A stretch of 5,646 nt of DNA from Holosporaceae bacterium (GCA_031288435.1 JAITRK010000091.1:1-5646); one strand, 5' to 3'; numbered from the stretch's first letter, positions 1-5,364 are shown. Made by a program: numbers and translations. The notes: a model not told the origin generated them from the sequence alone.

Positions 1-252
1 CTGGAGAGGTGGGAAAAGGCTATGCAGTTTGCCTATCGAGACCGCCGCAATCGGCGTCGCGATCTTCGTAGGCTATGGGTTGTTAGAATAAATGCCGCTG
101 CTCGCGGATATGACATGAAATATTCGCAATTCATGCACGGCCTAGCTAAAGCAAATATATCGCTGGATCGAAAAATTTTGTCCGAGCTGGCCGTGAATAA
201 CAAGGAGGCGTTTGCTGAAATCGTGACGCAGGCGAAAGCAGCTCTTGCCTAA
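1..252 (+). CDS. rplT: 50S ribosomal protein L20, C-terminal part (5' end outside window)
   Basis: L20 binds 23S rRNA and is needed early in assembly of the large ribosomal subunit. The reading frame is open from base 1. It matches the family from just before the [10 protein letters not shown] segment, through [11 protein letters not shown] and a KYSQFMHGL helix, to the KAALA end typical of L20. L20 is usually about 118 residues, so about 35 N-terminal residues lie upstream. An internal ATG at position 22 is not the true start, because the frame continues to the window edge and that methionine sits inside the conserved fold. The stop is followed after 7 bases by dksA, which suggests co-transcription. 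In many bacteria pheS follows rplT; here it does not. I see no frameshift or other damage. Confidence 0.95.
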   Translation: MERWEKAMQFAYRDRRNRRRDLRRLWVVRINAAARGYDMKYSQFMHGLAKANISLDRKILSELAVNNKEAFAEIVTQAKAALA

Positions 253-259
253 TTATTAA

Positions 260-712
260 ATGGAGAGAGTGCCGTTGAAGTTGGAGCATGATAGCAAAAT
301 TTGCGATCTACCGGATGGGTATACCCCGTCCGAGGACGAGGAGTTCATGAATGACTATCAGCGTGAGTATTTCCGCAATAAGCTTATAGCCTGGAAAAAG
401 GAACTGAGTAAAGATAACGAAGAAGTTGTGAAGTATCTTCAGGAGGAGGGGAAGAACTGCACAGACGTCGCCGACCGCGCCGCGTCCGAAACAGACCTGG
501 CCTACGAACTCAGAAGCAAAGAAAGAGCTCGAAAGCTTATACGCAAAATAGACGAGGCTCTAATTCGCATTAAAAGTGGAACCTATGGCTATTGTGAAGA
601 AACCGGCGAGCCTATTTCCCTCAAGAGACTAGAGGCACGTCCAGTGGCCATGCTCAGCATAGAAGCTCAGGAGCGTCACGAAAAGCAGGAGCGGATTCAA
701 AAAGACGATTAG
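260..712 (+). CDS. dksA: RNA polymerase-binding transcription factor DksA
   Basis: DksA enters the RNA polymerase secondary channel and, with ppGpp, adjusts initiation at rRNA and amino-acid promoters. The 150-residue protein has a N-terminal part with the alphaproteobacterial-looking YTPSEDEEFMN segment (21-31), a long charged coiled coil (about 34-105), and the acidic tip DVADRA at 69-74. Asp69 and Asp72 there correspond to the DxxDxA motif needed for function. The C-terminal finger region (109-140) keeps Cys112 but has Thr115, Ser133 and Ala136 where the classical protein has cysteines, so zinc is probably not bound by four cysteines. The RLEARP segment is intact. The start is uncertain: ATG 260 has no clear ribosome binding site, whereas TTG 275 has GGAGAG (262-267) seven bases upstream. 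It lies 7 bases after rplT. Confidence 0.93.
   Translation: MERVPLKLEHDSKICDLPDGYTPSEDEEFMNDYQREYFRNKLIAWKKELSKDNEEVVKYLQEEGKNCTDVADRAASETDLAYELRSKERARKLIRKIDEALIRIKSGTYGYCEETGEPISLKRLEARPVAMLSIEAQERHEKQERIQKDD
262..267 (+). promoter_or_regulatory. Possible Shine-Dalgarno pointing to a later dksA start
   Basis: GGAGAG lies just after the ATG at 260 and seven bases before an in-frame TTG at 275. No purine-rich box precedes the ATG. This makes TTG 275 a reasonable alternative start, which would shorten DksA by five residues outside the conserved region. The two cannot be told apart from sequence alone. Confidence 0.3.
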
Positions 713-714
713 TG

Positions 715-720
715 TATAAT
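715..720 (+). promoter_or_regulatory. Candidate -10 box upstream of lepB
   Basis: A perfect TATAAT lies just after the dksA stop and 26 bases before the lepB ATG. Only a poor -35 match is visible at the proper distance (around 692-699, inside the end of dksA). A second perfect TATAAT at 743-748 overlaps the lepB start codon and is too close to serve lepB itself. The region may give lepB-rnc a promoter of their own, but read-through from dksA is equally possible. An 8-bp palindrome (ATGATCAT) lies at 721-728. Confidence 0.35.
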
Positions 721-746
721 ATGATCATAAGAGTAAATAGAGTATA

Positions 747-1559
747 ATGTCAGACAAGAATAACGACAACGCTGTTTCTGGAGTTTCTCGAATATCCAAA
801 ATAAAGGGCTTGCTTCGAGGCGAATTCTTCAGGGAAAATATTGGCATTCCTACGCTAATTGTGCTTACGTTTTTGATATTCAGGTTTTTTGTCTTTGATT
901 ATTTCATAGTGCCGTCCAGTTCGATGGTTCCGACGCTGCTCATAGGCGATATGCCGTTGGTGGAAAAATGGATCTACGGCTACAGCCGGCACAGCATTTG
1001 GTTCAGCCCAAACCTATTTTCCGGAAGAATAATGTTTCGGAAAGACTTGATGAAGCGCGGCGAAATTATAGTGTTCAAAGCTCCGGAGGATAACGATACC
1101 AACGTCATAAAGCGTCTCATAGCGTTGCCTGGAGATAGGATTAGCGTTTACGGTGGCATAATAAGCGTAAATGGCGTAGCCGCCCAATTGACGTTTAAGA
1201 AAAAAATGCTATACAAAGACACAAACCAACGGACATTCCACGAGCTTATGCTCTTCGAGGAAAAATTGCCGCTATCGGATACTCCGCTGCACACAGTAGC
1301 CTACTACGAGCCGTTGCGCGAATCCAAGGCAAATTATTGTGAAGAAATTACAGTGCCGGATGGATATTATTTCGTTATGGGCGACAATAGAGATTTCTCA
1401 AAGGACTCCCGCTGCGGACTTGGTTTGGTGCCGGAGGAAAATATCATGGGAAAAGCGATCTGCACTATCCATTCCATAGATAATGGCGTGAAATTATGGG
1501 AACCATGGCTATGGCTACAGAACATCAGATATCAAAGGATATTCAAAAAAATAATTTAG
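747..1559 (+). CDS. lepB: Signal peptidase I (leader peptidase)
   Basis: LepB cleaves signal peptides from Sec- and Tat-exported proteins at the periplasmic face of the inner membrane, by a Ser/Lys dyad mechanism. In this 270-residue protein one membrane segment runs about 33-55. The box B motif SSSMVPTL follows at 57-64, with nucleophile Ser59. The general base Lys122 lies in the box D motif VIKRLIALPGD (120-130). Box E, GDNRDFSKDSR, is at 212-222. All catalytic elements are present, so it should be active. Between boxes D and E is the usual variable beta domain with one cysteine (Cys198). The gene follows dksA after 34 bases with a weak ribosome binding site, and its end overlaps the start of rnc. 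The lepB-rnc order is common in proteobacteria. Confidence 0.95.
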   Translation: MSDKNNDNAVSGVSRISKIKGLLRGEFFRENIGIPTLIVLTFLIFRFFVFDYFIVPSSSMVPTLLIGDMPLVEKWIYGYSRHSIWFSPNLFSGRIMFRKDLMKRGEIIVFKAPEDNDTNVIKRLIALPGDRISVYGGIISVNGVAAQLTFKKKMLYKDTNQRTFHELMLFEEKLPLSDTPLHTVAYYEPLRESKANYCEEITVPDGYYFVMGDNRDFSKDSRCGLGLVPEENIMGKAICTIHSIDNGVKLWEPWLWLQNIRYQRIFKKII

Positions 1560-2239
1560 TGGCTGTCGCTAATATCCAAAAGCTACAGCACATAATAGAA
1601 TACGAGTTTAGGTCGCTGGAAATGATTTCGGTTGCTCTGTGTCATCCCGGAGTAGGGAAGAGCGCCAAAGATTTTTCCAAAAGTTTTGAGCGGTTGGAAT
1701 TTCTAGGCGATCGCGTGTGGGGATTGGCGCTGGCGGATTTTCTGTATCATAATTTCCCCAGCGATTCGGACGGCGATCTTGCCATAAGAATGGCCGCAAT
1801 GGCCGGCACGGAATTTTTGATAACCCTGGCAAAAAAAACGAGAATACTGGAATGTTTTTCCATTCCAAAGGATTTTTTCGTATCTCGCAATAAGAATTCA
1901 TCCTCCATAGCCGATATGTTGGAGGCTGTTATTGGGGCTGTGTTCCTGGATTCCAATTTTAAAACAGCCAAGAGTGTAGTCGTGGGATTACTGGGAGATG
2001 ACGCCTATAAAATTACGCACAAAACCAAAGACGCCAAGACTCGTCTCCAGGAGCTGGCACAGGCAAGAGGCTCGGAATTACCAGCCTATCGCCTGGTAAA
2101 GATGACCGGCGAGGCTCATGATCCGGTATTTGAAGTCGAAGTGGTGGCCTGCGGAAAATCGACCATCGGTCACGGACAGTCCAAAAGAAGCGCCGAACAC
2201 GCCGCTGCTAATGGAATGCTGGAAATTTTGATGAGTTAG
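1511..2239 (+). CDS. rnc: Ribonuclease III
   Basis: RNase III cuts double-stranded RNA, maturing rRNA precursors and controlling some mRNAs. With the start at 1511 it has 242 residues. The signature ERLEFLGD starts at Glu60 and ends at Asp67. The second metal-binding pair is Asp135 and Glu138 in ADMLEA. A C-terminal double-stranded RNA-binding domain follows, from KTRLQELAQ through GEAHDPVFEVEV to the RSAEHAAA helix. The start is ambiguous: ATG 1496, ATG 1505, ATG 1511 and GTG 1559 are all in frame. ATG 1511 is chosen because GGGAA (1498-1502) sits 8 bases upstream. GTG 1559 overlaps the lepB TAG stop and would give 226 residues, the E. coli length, but lacks a well-placed ribosome binding site. 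Overlap with lepB implies translational coupling. Era, often downstream of rnc, is absent here. Confidence 0.94.
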   Translation: MATEHQISKDIQKNNLVAVANIQKLQHIIEYEFRSLEMISVALCHPGVGKSAKDFSKSFERLEFLGDRVWGLALADFLYHNFPSDSDGDLAIRMAAMAGTEFLITLAKKTRILECFSIPKDFFVSRNKNSSSIADMLEAVIGAVFLDSNFKTAKSVVVGLLGDDAYKITHKTKDAKTRLQELAQARGSELPAYRLVKMTGEAHDPVFEVEVVACGKSTIGHGQSKRSAEHAAANGMLEILMS

Positions 2240-2317
2240 CAGCGGGAAATCAGCGGCGCACGCGGAAGATGTTAAAGTACAAAGCACAGGATGAGATTAT
2301 CCACGGACATGACTCTT

Positions 2318-2339
2318 TTGCTACTGGAGCGTGTAGCAA
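2318..2339. other. 7-bp inverted repeat over the 3' end of the solenoid gene
   Basis: TTGCTAC (2318-2324) and GTAGCAA (2333-2339) form a perfect 7-bp stem with an 8-base loop. It lies across the stop codon of the minus-strand gene. Neither strand shows a T-run after the stem, so it is not a standard intrinsic terminator, though it might stabilise or mark the mRNA end. The 81 bases between rnc and this gene show no other clear terminator. Confidence 0.3.
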
Positions 2340-3517
2340 TGCTGCACTTCATCTGTGAATTGGCGAAAATATGCCCCGATTTTAAGAGTAAATAATTTTT
2401 CACAGCCAGAAAGATTCACGCCCTTCGATAACAGAACATCATCTTCAATCACAAATGAATTTAAATTTGAACAACGTGATAAATCCAATTTTGTATTTAA
2501 ACGCGACCCCATATTAATGCACAATTTTTCTAATTCAGTTAGCGATTCCATTCCAGTTGGGATACAATTACTAATGCACAATTCCTTTAATTTTCGGCAA
2601 TTTGATAGATCCAGAATTGTTTCAGGATCATAAATCAGTAGTTTTTCTAATTGCTTGCACTTGGATACATCTAGCCCTCCAGCAACGCGCACATCTGAAC
2701 AAATAATTAGTTCTTTCAAAGACGTTGGTAGTTTGCATCCTTCCACAAATTTTGTAAAATCTCCAATTGAGAGATCTCTAAGATGCGTGCACTCTGAGAG
2801 GTCAAGTTTTTTTTGCACGACCGAAGACTCTCCGAAGGTTGCTTTCTGCAATTGTTTTGGGAGCAGAATATTTCCAAAATTTGCTCCAGGTTCGGGGCTA
2901 AATTTTGATAATTGCTCACACCTAGATAAATCCAATGTATCTTTTATGTGTACGCCAGAATTGATATATATATTAAGCAGTGAGCTCGGTAATATGAGCT
3001 CATTTAATTGTGCTCCTTCCCCAATTACCAAAAACTTTAATCGCTGACAGCAGGATAAATCTAATTTTCCACATATTTGGGCATGATCGTTGATGTACAG
3101 GCATTTAATGGAATTTGGCATTTTTATTACATCTTTAAGCTTCACATGAGAACCAACAACCAGCGTTGTTAAGTTATCACAGGAAGACAGATCCAGCGAT
3201 TTTTCTATGGCAACATAATCGGATATAACAAAATTAATAAGTGACGGTGGCACTTTTATTTGCTGGATCGAAGATCCATATCCAATCGATATGTTTTCCA
3301 GTTGATGATTATTAGACAGATCTAGTATTTTATCCTTGTAGTTATATTCATAAGAATCGATTATGTGATAAGATTTTTCGTTAACTTGATTTTTTATACA
3401 GGAAGAAAATTCGTTTTTCTGATGGTTTGTGCACCCTGTCATAATGCATAAAACAAGTGATAATGAAAAAATAATATGTTTGCAAGTGAATTTTGCGACA
3501 AATGAGCGTGAACTCAT
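2321..3517 (-). CDS. Predicted lipoprotein with leucine-rich-like solenoid repeats; function unknown
   Basis: I do not recognise a named family. The 398-residue product starts with a basic N-terminus and a hydrophobic stretch (15-27) ending in MTGC, a plausible lipobox with lipidated Cys29. A spacer (30-63) follows, then repeats to the C-terminus. Turns of the form LDLSxCxxL begin at residues 65, 108, 152, 195, 238, 282, 302, 344 and (as VNLSGC) 367. The full unit of 43-44 residues joins an LDLSxCxxLxxLxIG half to a LPxSLxxLxI half. These resemble leucine-rich repeats of the BspA or cysteine-containing types. Such proteins usually bind other proteins at the cell surface. The last third has half-unit spacings (20, 42 and 23). 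GAGGT (3523-3527) lies 5 bases before the ATG. The gene is visibly AT-richer than its neighbours and runs against them, suggesting transfer. A host-interaction role is speculation. Confidence 0.85.
   Translation of the reverse strand: MSSRSFVAKFTCKHIIFSLSLVLCIMTGCTNHQKNEFSSCIKNQVNEKSYHIIDSYEYNYKDKILDLSNNHQLENISIGYGSSIQQIKVPPSLINFVISDYVAIEKSLDLSSCDNLTTLVVGSHVKLKDVIKMPNSIKCLYINDHAQICGKLDLSCCQRLKFLVIGEGAQLNELILPSSLLNIYINSGVHIKDTLDLSRCEQLSKFSPEPGANFGNILLPKQLQKATFGESSVVQKKLDLSECTHLRDLSIGDFTKFVEGCKLPTSLKELIICSDVRVAGGLDVSKCKQLEKLLIYDPETILDLSNCRKLKELCISNCIPTGMESLTELEKLCINMGSRLNTKLDLSRCSNLNSFVIEDDVLLSKGVNLSGCEKLFTLKIGAYFRQFTDEVQHCYTLQ
2375..3325 (-). repeat. Degenerate tandem repeat region coding for the solenoid
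   Basis: Within the lipoprotein gene the coding sequence repeats about every 129-132 bases, which is 43-44 codons. On the plus strand the start of each unit can be spotted as variants of GATAAATC or GACAGATC, the complement of the Asp-Leu-Ser codons. Units are well diverged at DNA level, while leucine, cysteine and the LPxSL motif are kept. That suggests old duplication under selection rather than recent expansion. Confidence 0.7.
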
Positions 3518-3522
3518 GGAGT

Positions 3523-3527
3523 ACCTC
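3523..3527 (-). promoter_or_regulatory. Ribosome binding site of the solenoid lipoprotein gene
   Basis: GAGGT on the minus strand lies five bases before the ATG at 3517. It is the best Shine-Dalgarno in the region and supports this start, which also places a proper signal peptide at the N-terminus. Confidence 0.6.
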
Positions 3528-3550
3528 TGTGTTTTGATATAAGTAAAATA

Positions 3551-3575
3551 AAATTGATATTTATGATATCAATTT
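3551..3575. promoter_or_regulatory. Perfect 10-bp inverted repeat over the promoter (possible operator)
   Basis: AAATTGATAT (3551-3560) and ATATCAATTT (3566-3575) are exact inverted copies separated by five bases. The repeat overlaps the proposed promoter of the minus-strand lipoprotein gene, where a dimeric repressor could act. It could also be a transposon or insertion scar. A related palindrome, TCAATTGA, is at 3582-3589. AT-rich DNA makes such repeats more likely by chance, but a 10-of-10 match is notable. Confidence 0.45.
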
Positions 3576-3586
3576 ATTGTTGTCAA
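3558..3586 (-). promoter_or_regulatory. Candidate promoter of the solenoid lipoprotein gene
   Basis: Reading the minus strand, a perfect TTGACA (-35, plus-strand 3581-3586) is followed after 17 bases by TAAATA (3558-3563), a weak -10 match. The gene's ATG is 40 bases further on, with a GAGGT ribosome binding site in between. A second pairing, TTGATA with TATTTT slightly downstream, is also possible in this AT-rich stretch. The -10 element and most of the spacer fall in a perfect inverted repeat. Confidence 0.45.
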
Positions 3587-3700
3587 TTGATTAATTTTTT
3601 TGAAAAACTGGTCTTTGTGCGATTGTTATCATACCAGTAGCGCACTTGTTGCAATTCCGCGAATATACATTTATGCAACAGCCTTTATTCTGCGCTTTGA

Positions 3701-3967
3701 GTGAAGGTGTTGATTCCAGAGGCTTATCCTGCTCTAGTGAACGGCATCACGCTGACAATAATAAATATTATCGGCTATTCCGCAATGGCCGGCGCCATAG
3801 GAGGTGGCGGACTGGGCGATCTCGCGATTCGCTATGGATACCAGCGATTCCGTACCGATATAATGGTTGGAGCTGTCCTGGTGATCGCCATCATTGTGGA
3901 AACGACGCAATTTATTGGTAATAAAATATCCAACAACATCTTGAAAAGGAGGGGACTATGCAGCTGA
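3701..3967 (+). pseudogene. metI: metI remnant: C-terminal third of methionine ABC transporter permease
   Basis: Intact MetI is an inner-membrane permease of about 217 residues that pairs with the ATPase MetN and receives methionine from MetQ. Here the recognisable part begins at KVLIPEA and continues through the conserved GYSAMAGAIGGGGLGDLAIRYGYQRF to the end, about 85 residues holding roughly the last two membrane segments. An in-frame TGA lies directly before the GTG at 3701, with no ribosome binding site. The upstream frames (3600-3700) show no convincing MetI sequence, so the first membrane segments and most of the EAA loop that contacts MetN are missing. The remaining frame is undamaged to its stop, which overlaps the metQ start by 10 bases. 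The loss was probably caused by insertion or deletion next to the AT-rich lipoprotein region. It is unlikely to transport anything alone. Confidence 0.8.
3947..3952 (+). promoter_or_regulatory. Strong ribosome binding site of metQ
   Basis: AGGAGG, within a longer AAAAGGAGGGG run, sits five bases before the metQ ATG. It is the strongest Shine-Dalgarno in the window. It fixes the metQ start at 3958 inside the last codons of the metI remnant, so metQ can be translated even though metI is broken, provided a transcript reaches it. Confidence 0.75.
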
Positions 3968-4773
3968 TCAAAAAAAATATCCGAAAAATATTACTGCTGT
4001 TTTTGATTCCATTGCTATGCGCGCTTGGCGCCGCGTTTTTTCACAAGACTTCCGGACATAAATTGCGAATAGGAGCGTCACCGCTGCCACACGCAGAAAT
4101 ACTTAATTTTGTGAAAGAAGATCTAAGAAAATTTGACATAGATCTTGAAGTGATGGAGTTTACTGATTACGTCACGCCCAACGTCGCCCTGAACGAACAG
4201 CAGATTGACGCTAATTTTTTTCAGCATGCGCAATATATGAAAAATTTCGCACGGGAACGCGGGGTGGATATCGTTTCGCTGGTCGCGGTCCATGTGGAGC
4301 CGCAGGGATTCTATTCGCAAAAAATAAAAAGCATGGACGAATTGGCGAGCGGAGCCGTCATAGCCATCCCAAACGATCCCACAAATGAAGGCAGAGCTCT
4401 GCTCCTGCTGCAGGGGAATAATATTATCAAACTGAAACCCGGATCTGGATTGGAGTGCACTCCGCTCGATATCCTTGAGAATCCCAAAAATCTAAAGTTC
4501 AAGGAGCTGGAAGCCGCTCAGTTGCCGCGCGTGCTGCCGGACGTGGACGGCGCTGTCATAAACGGCAATTATGCTCTGGAAGCCAAGCTAATTCCCATAA
4601 AAGACGCGTTGCTGCTGGAGGGAGCCGATTCTCCCTATGCAAATATCGTAGCCGTTTGTCGGGAAAAAAGAAATACTCCGCAACTACAAAAACTTGCGGA
4701 AGTTCTGACGTCTGATAAGGTAAAGCGCTACATATTGCAGAGATACAACGGCGGTGTCGTGCCGGCGTTCTAG
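3958..4773 (+). CDS. metQ: Methionine-binding protein MetQ/NlpA family (ABC transporter substrate-binding protein)
   Basis: MetQ captures methionine in the periplasm and delivers it to the MetNI transporter. The 271-residue protein has a basic N-terminus and a hydrophobic segment (about 11-28), then the family's LRIGASPLPHAEIL start (36-49). It continues with the DYVTPNVALNEQQIDANFFQHAQYM region and the IPNDPTNEGRALLLLQ region, and ends in a family-like NGGVVPAF. Length and motifs agree with an intact member of the lipoprotein-9 (NlpA) family. The only cysteine near the signal segment is Cys21, preceded by Pro-Leu-Leu, which is not a lipobox; the protein may be soluble or held by an uncleaved anchor. 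Its permease partner is truncated and no metN is seen, so it may be an orphan, may work with a transporter elsewhere, or may be decaying. Confidence 0.92.
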   Translation: MQLIKKNIRKILLLFLIPLLCALGAAFFHKTSGHKLRIGASPLPHAEILNFVKEDLRKFDIDLEVMEFTDYVTPNVALNEQQIDANFFQHAQYMKNFARERGVDIVSLVAVHVEPQGFYSQKIKSMDELASGAVIAIPNDPTNEGRALLLLQGNNIIKLKPGSGLECTPLDILENPKNLKFKELEAAQLPRVLPDVDGAVINGNYALEAKLIPIKDALLLEGADSPYANIVAVCREKRNTPQLQKLAEVLTSDKVKRYILQRYNGGVVPAF

Positions 4774-4779
4774 AGCGCT

Positions 4780-4812
4780 GCAGAACAGCGAGTCTTCTGC
4801 TATTTGATTTTA
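4780..4812 (+). terminator. Possible weak terminator after metQ
   Basis: GCAGAA (4780-4785) can pair with TTCTGC (4795-4800) across a nine-base loop, followed by a T-rich but interrupted tail, TATTTGATTTTA. A competing stem, CGCTG with CAGCG, overlaps it. It lies seven bases after the metQ stop, in the convergent gap before nusB. The stem is short, so this is only a candidate. Confidence 0.35.
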
Positions 4813-4870
4813 TGCCAATTGGAACAGCGACAATGCTAAATCTAGAATTCGAGGCGATACTTATGAGGAA

Positions 4871-5353
4871 TTAAGAAGTGCGAATGGCTTTCAGCGCTTT
4901 ATTCAGTAATCCATTTACAAAGGCCGTTTCCGAATCCCTGGAAAATGCCTTTGCAATTTCTATGTACTCATTTAGCACGACTTTGGCTGGAATTTCCATG
5001 AAGCAGTACAGCTCCGTAATGGCCAGTCGCAGGATGTATTTAATAACCGGATCCAGCCGATCCATGCGCCAGTTAGCAGACAGATGTTCCTCTATGACAG
5101 CGTCGACGAAATCCAGGTTTTCTTCCATTTTTATAAGCAAATCTCGAAAAAATTCTCGATCCATTTCTTTGGAGGAAATGGTTTCTGTTAGAAATACTTC
5201 GCCGAAGCTGTCGTTGTCGTCCAAGAAGCTGGATATTTTACGTTGGCAGAAGTCTGCTCGATAGACGGCCTGCACGGCACATAGCCGCGACAGTCCACGC
5301 AAACTGCTTTTGGATTTTCGTTGATGTTTCGGTGGTGTGCCAGTGGTATCCAT
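4871..5353 (-). CDS. nusB: Transcription antitermination factor NusB
   Basis: NusB binds boxA RNA together with NusE (ribosomal protein S10) and helps RNA polymerase read through rRNA operons. The product is an all-helical NusB domain. It opens with SRLCAVQAVYRADF (22-35) and has the middle segment MDRLDPVIKYILRLAITEL. It ends with the hallmark LNEYIEIAKAFSRDSETAFVNGLLNKAL (about 127-154), including the conserved FVNGLLN. With ATG 5353 it has 160 residues, including about 20 basic, flexible residues before the fold. An upstream GTG at 5389 would add 12 residues and overlap glyA by 25 bases. ATG is preferred because the extra residues are outside the family core; neither has a strong ribosome binding site. 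It follows glyA by 11 bases on the same strand, so they are probably one operon. Confidence 0.94.
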   Translation of the reverse strand: MDTTGTPPKHQRKSKSSLRGLSRLCAVQAVYRADFCQRKISSFLDDNDSFGEVFLTETISSKEMDREFFRDLLIKMEENLDFVDAVIEEHLSANWRMDRLDPVIKYILRLAITELYCFMEIPAKVVLNEYIEIAKAFSRDSETAFVNGLLNKALKAIRTS

Positions 5354-5364
5354 GTTTTCCGGCG

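Noticed and set aside
2240..2320. Standard intrinsic terminator between rnc and the lipoprotein gene
   Set aside because: The only stem found (2318-2339) lacks a T-run on either strand.
2269..2358. Small open frame starting ATG after rnc, 29 codons
   Set aside because: It has no recognisable similarity, overlaps the 3' end of the minus-strand lipoprotein gene, and has no clear ribosome binding site beyond a weak GGAAG.
2355..3047. Plus-strand open frames within the lipoprotein gene
   Set aside because: They are antisense to a long, clearly repetitive gene with a signal peptide and ribosome binding site, and their products show no protein-like pattern.
2375..3325. CRISPR array or simple tandem DNA repeat
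   Set aside because: The periodicity of about 130 bases is protein-level (leucine, serine and cysteine positions) with diverged DNA; there are no short identical repeats with unique spacers.
2240..3700. Mobile element with its own transposase or integrase
   Set aside because: I found no transposase, integrase or matching terminal repeats at the two ends of the island; composition and the broken metI are the only signs of insertion.
3646..3921. 91-codon open frame overlapping the metI remnant in another frame
   Set aside because: The overlapping frame from 3701 gives unmistakable MetI sequence; this one is rich in arginine and serine and is a shadow.
4878..5264. 128-codon plus-strand open frame across nusB
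   Set aside because: It is antisense to nusB, whose conserved motifs run through the entire region on the minus strand.
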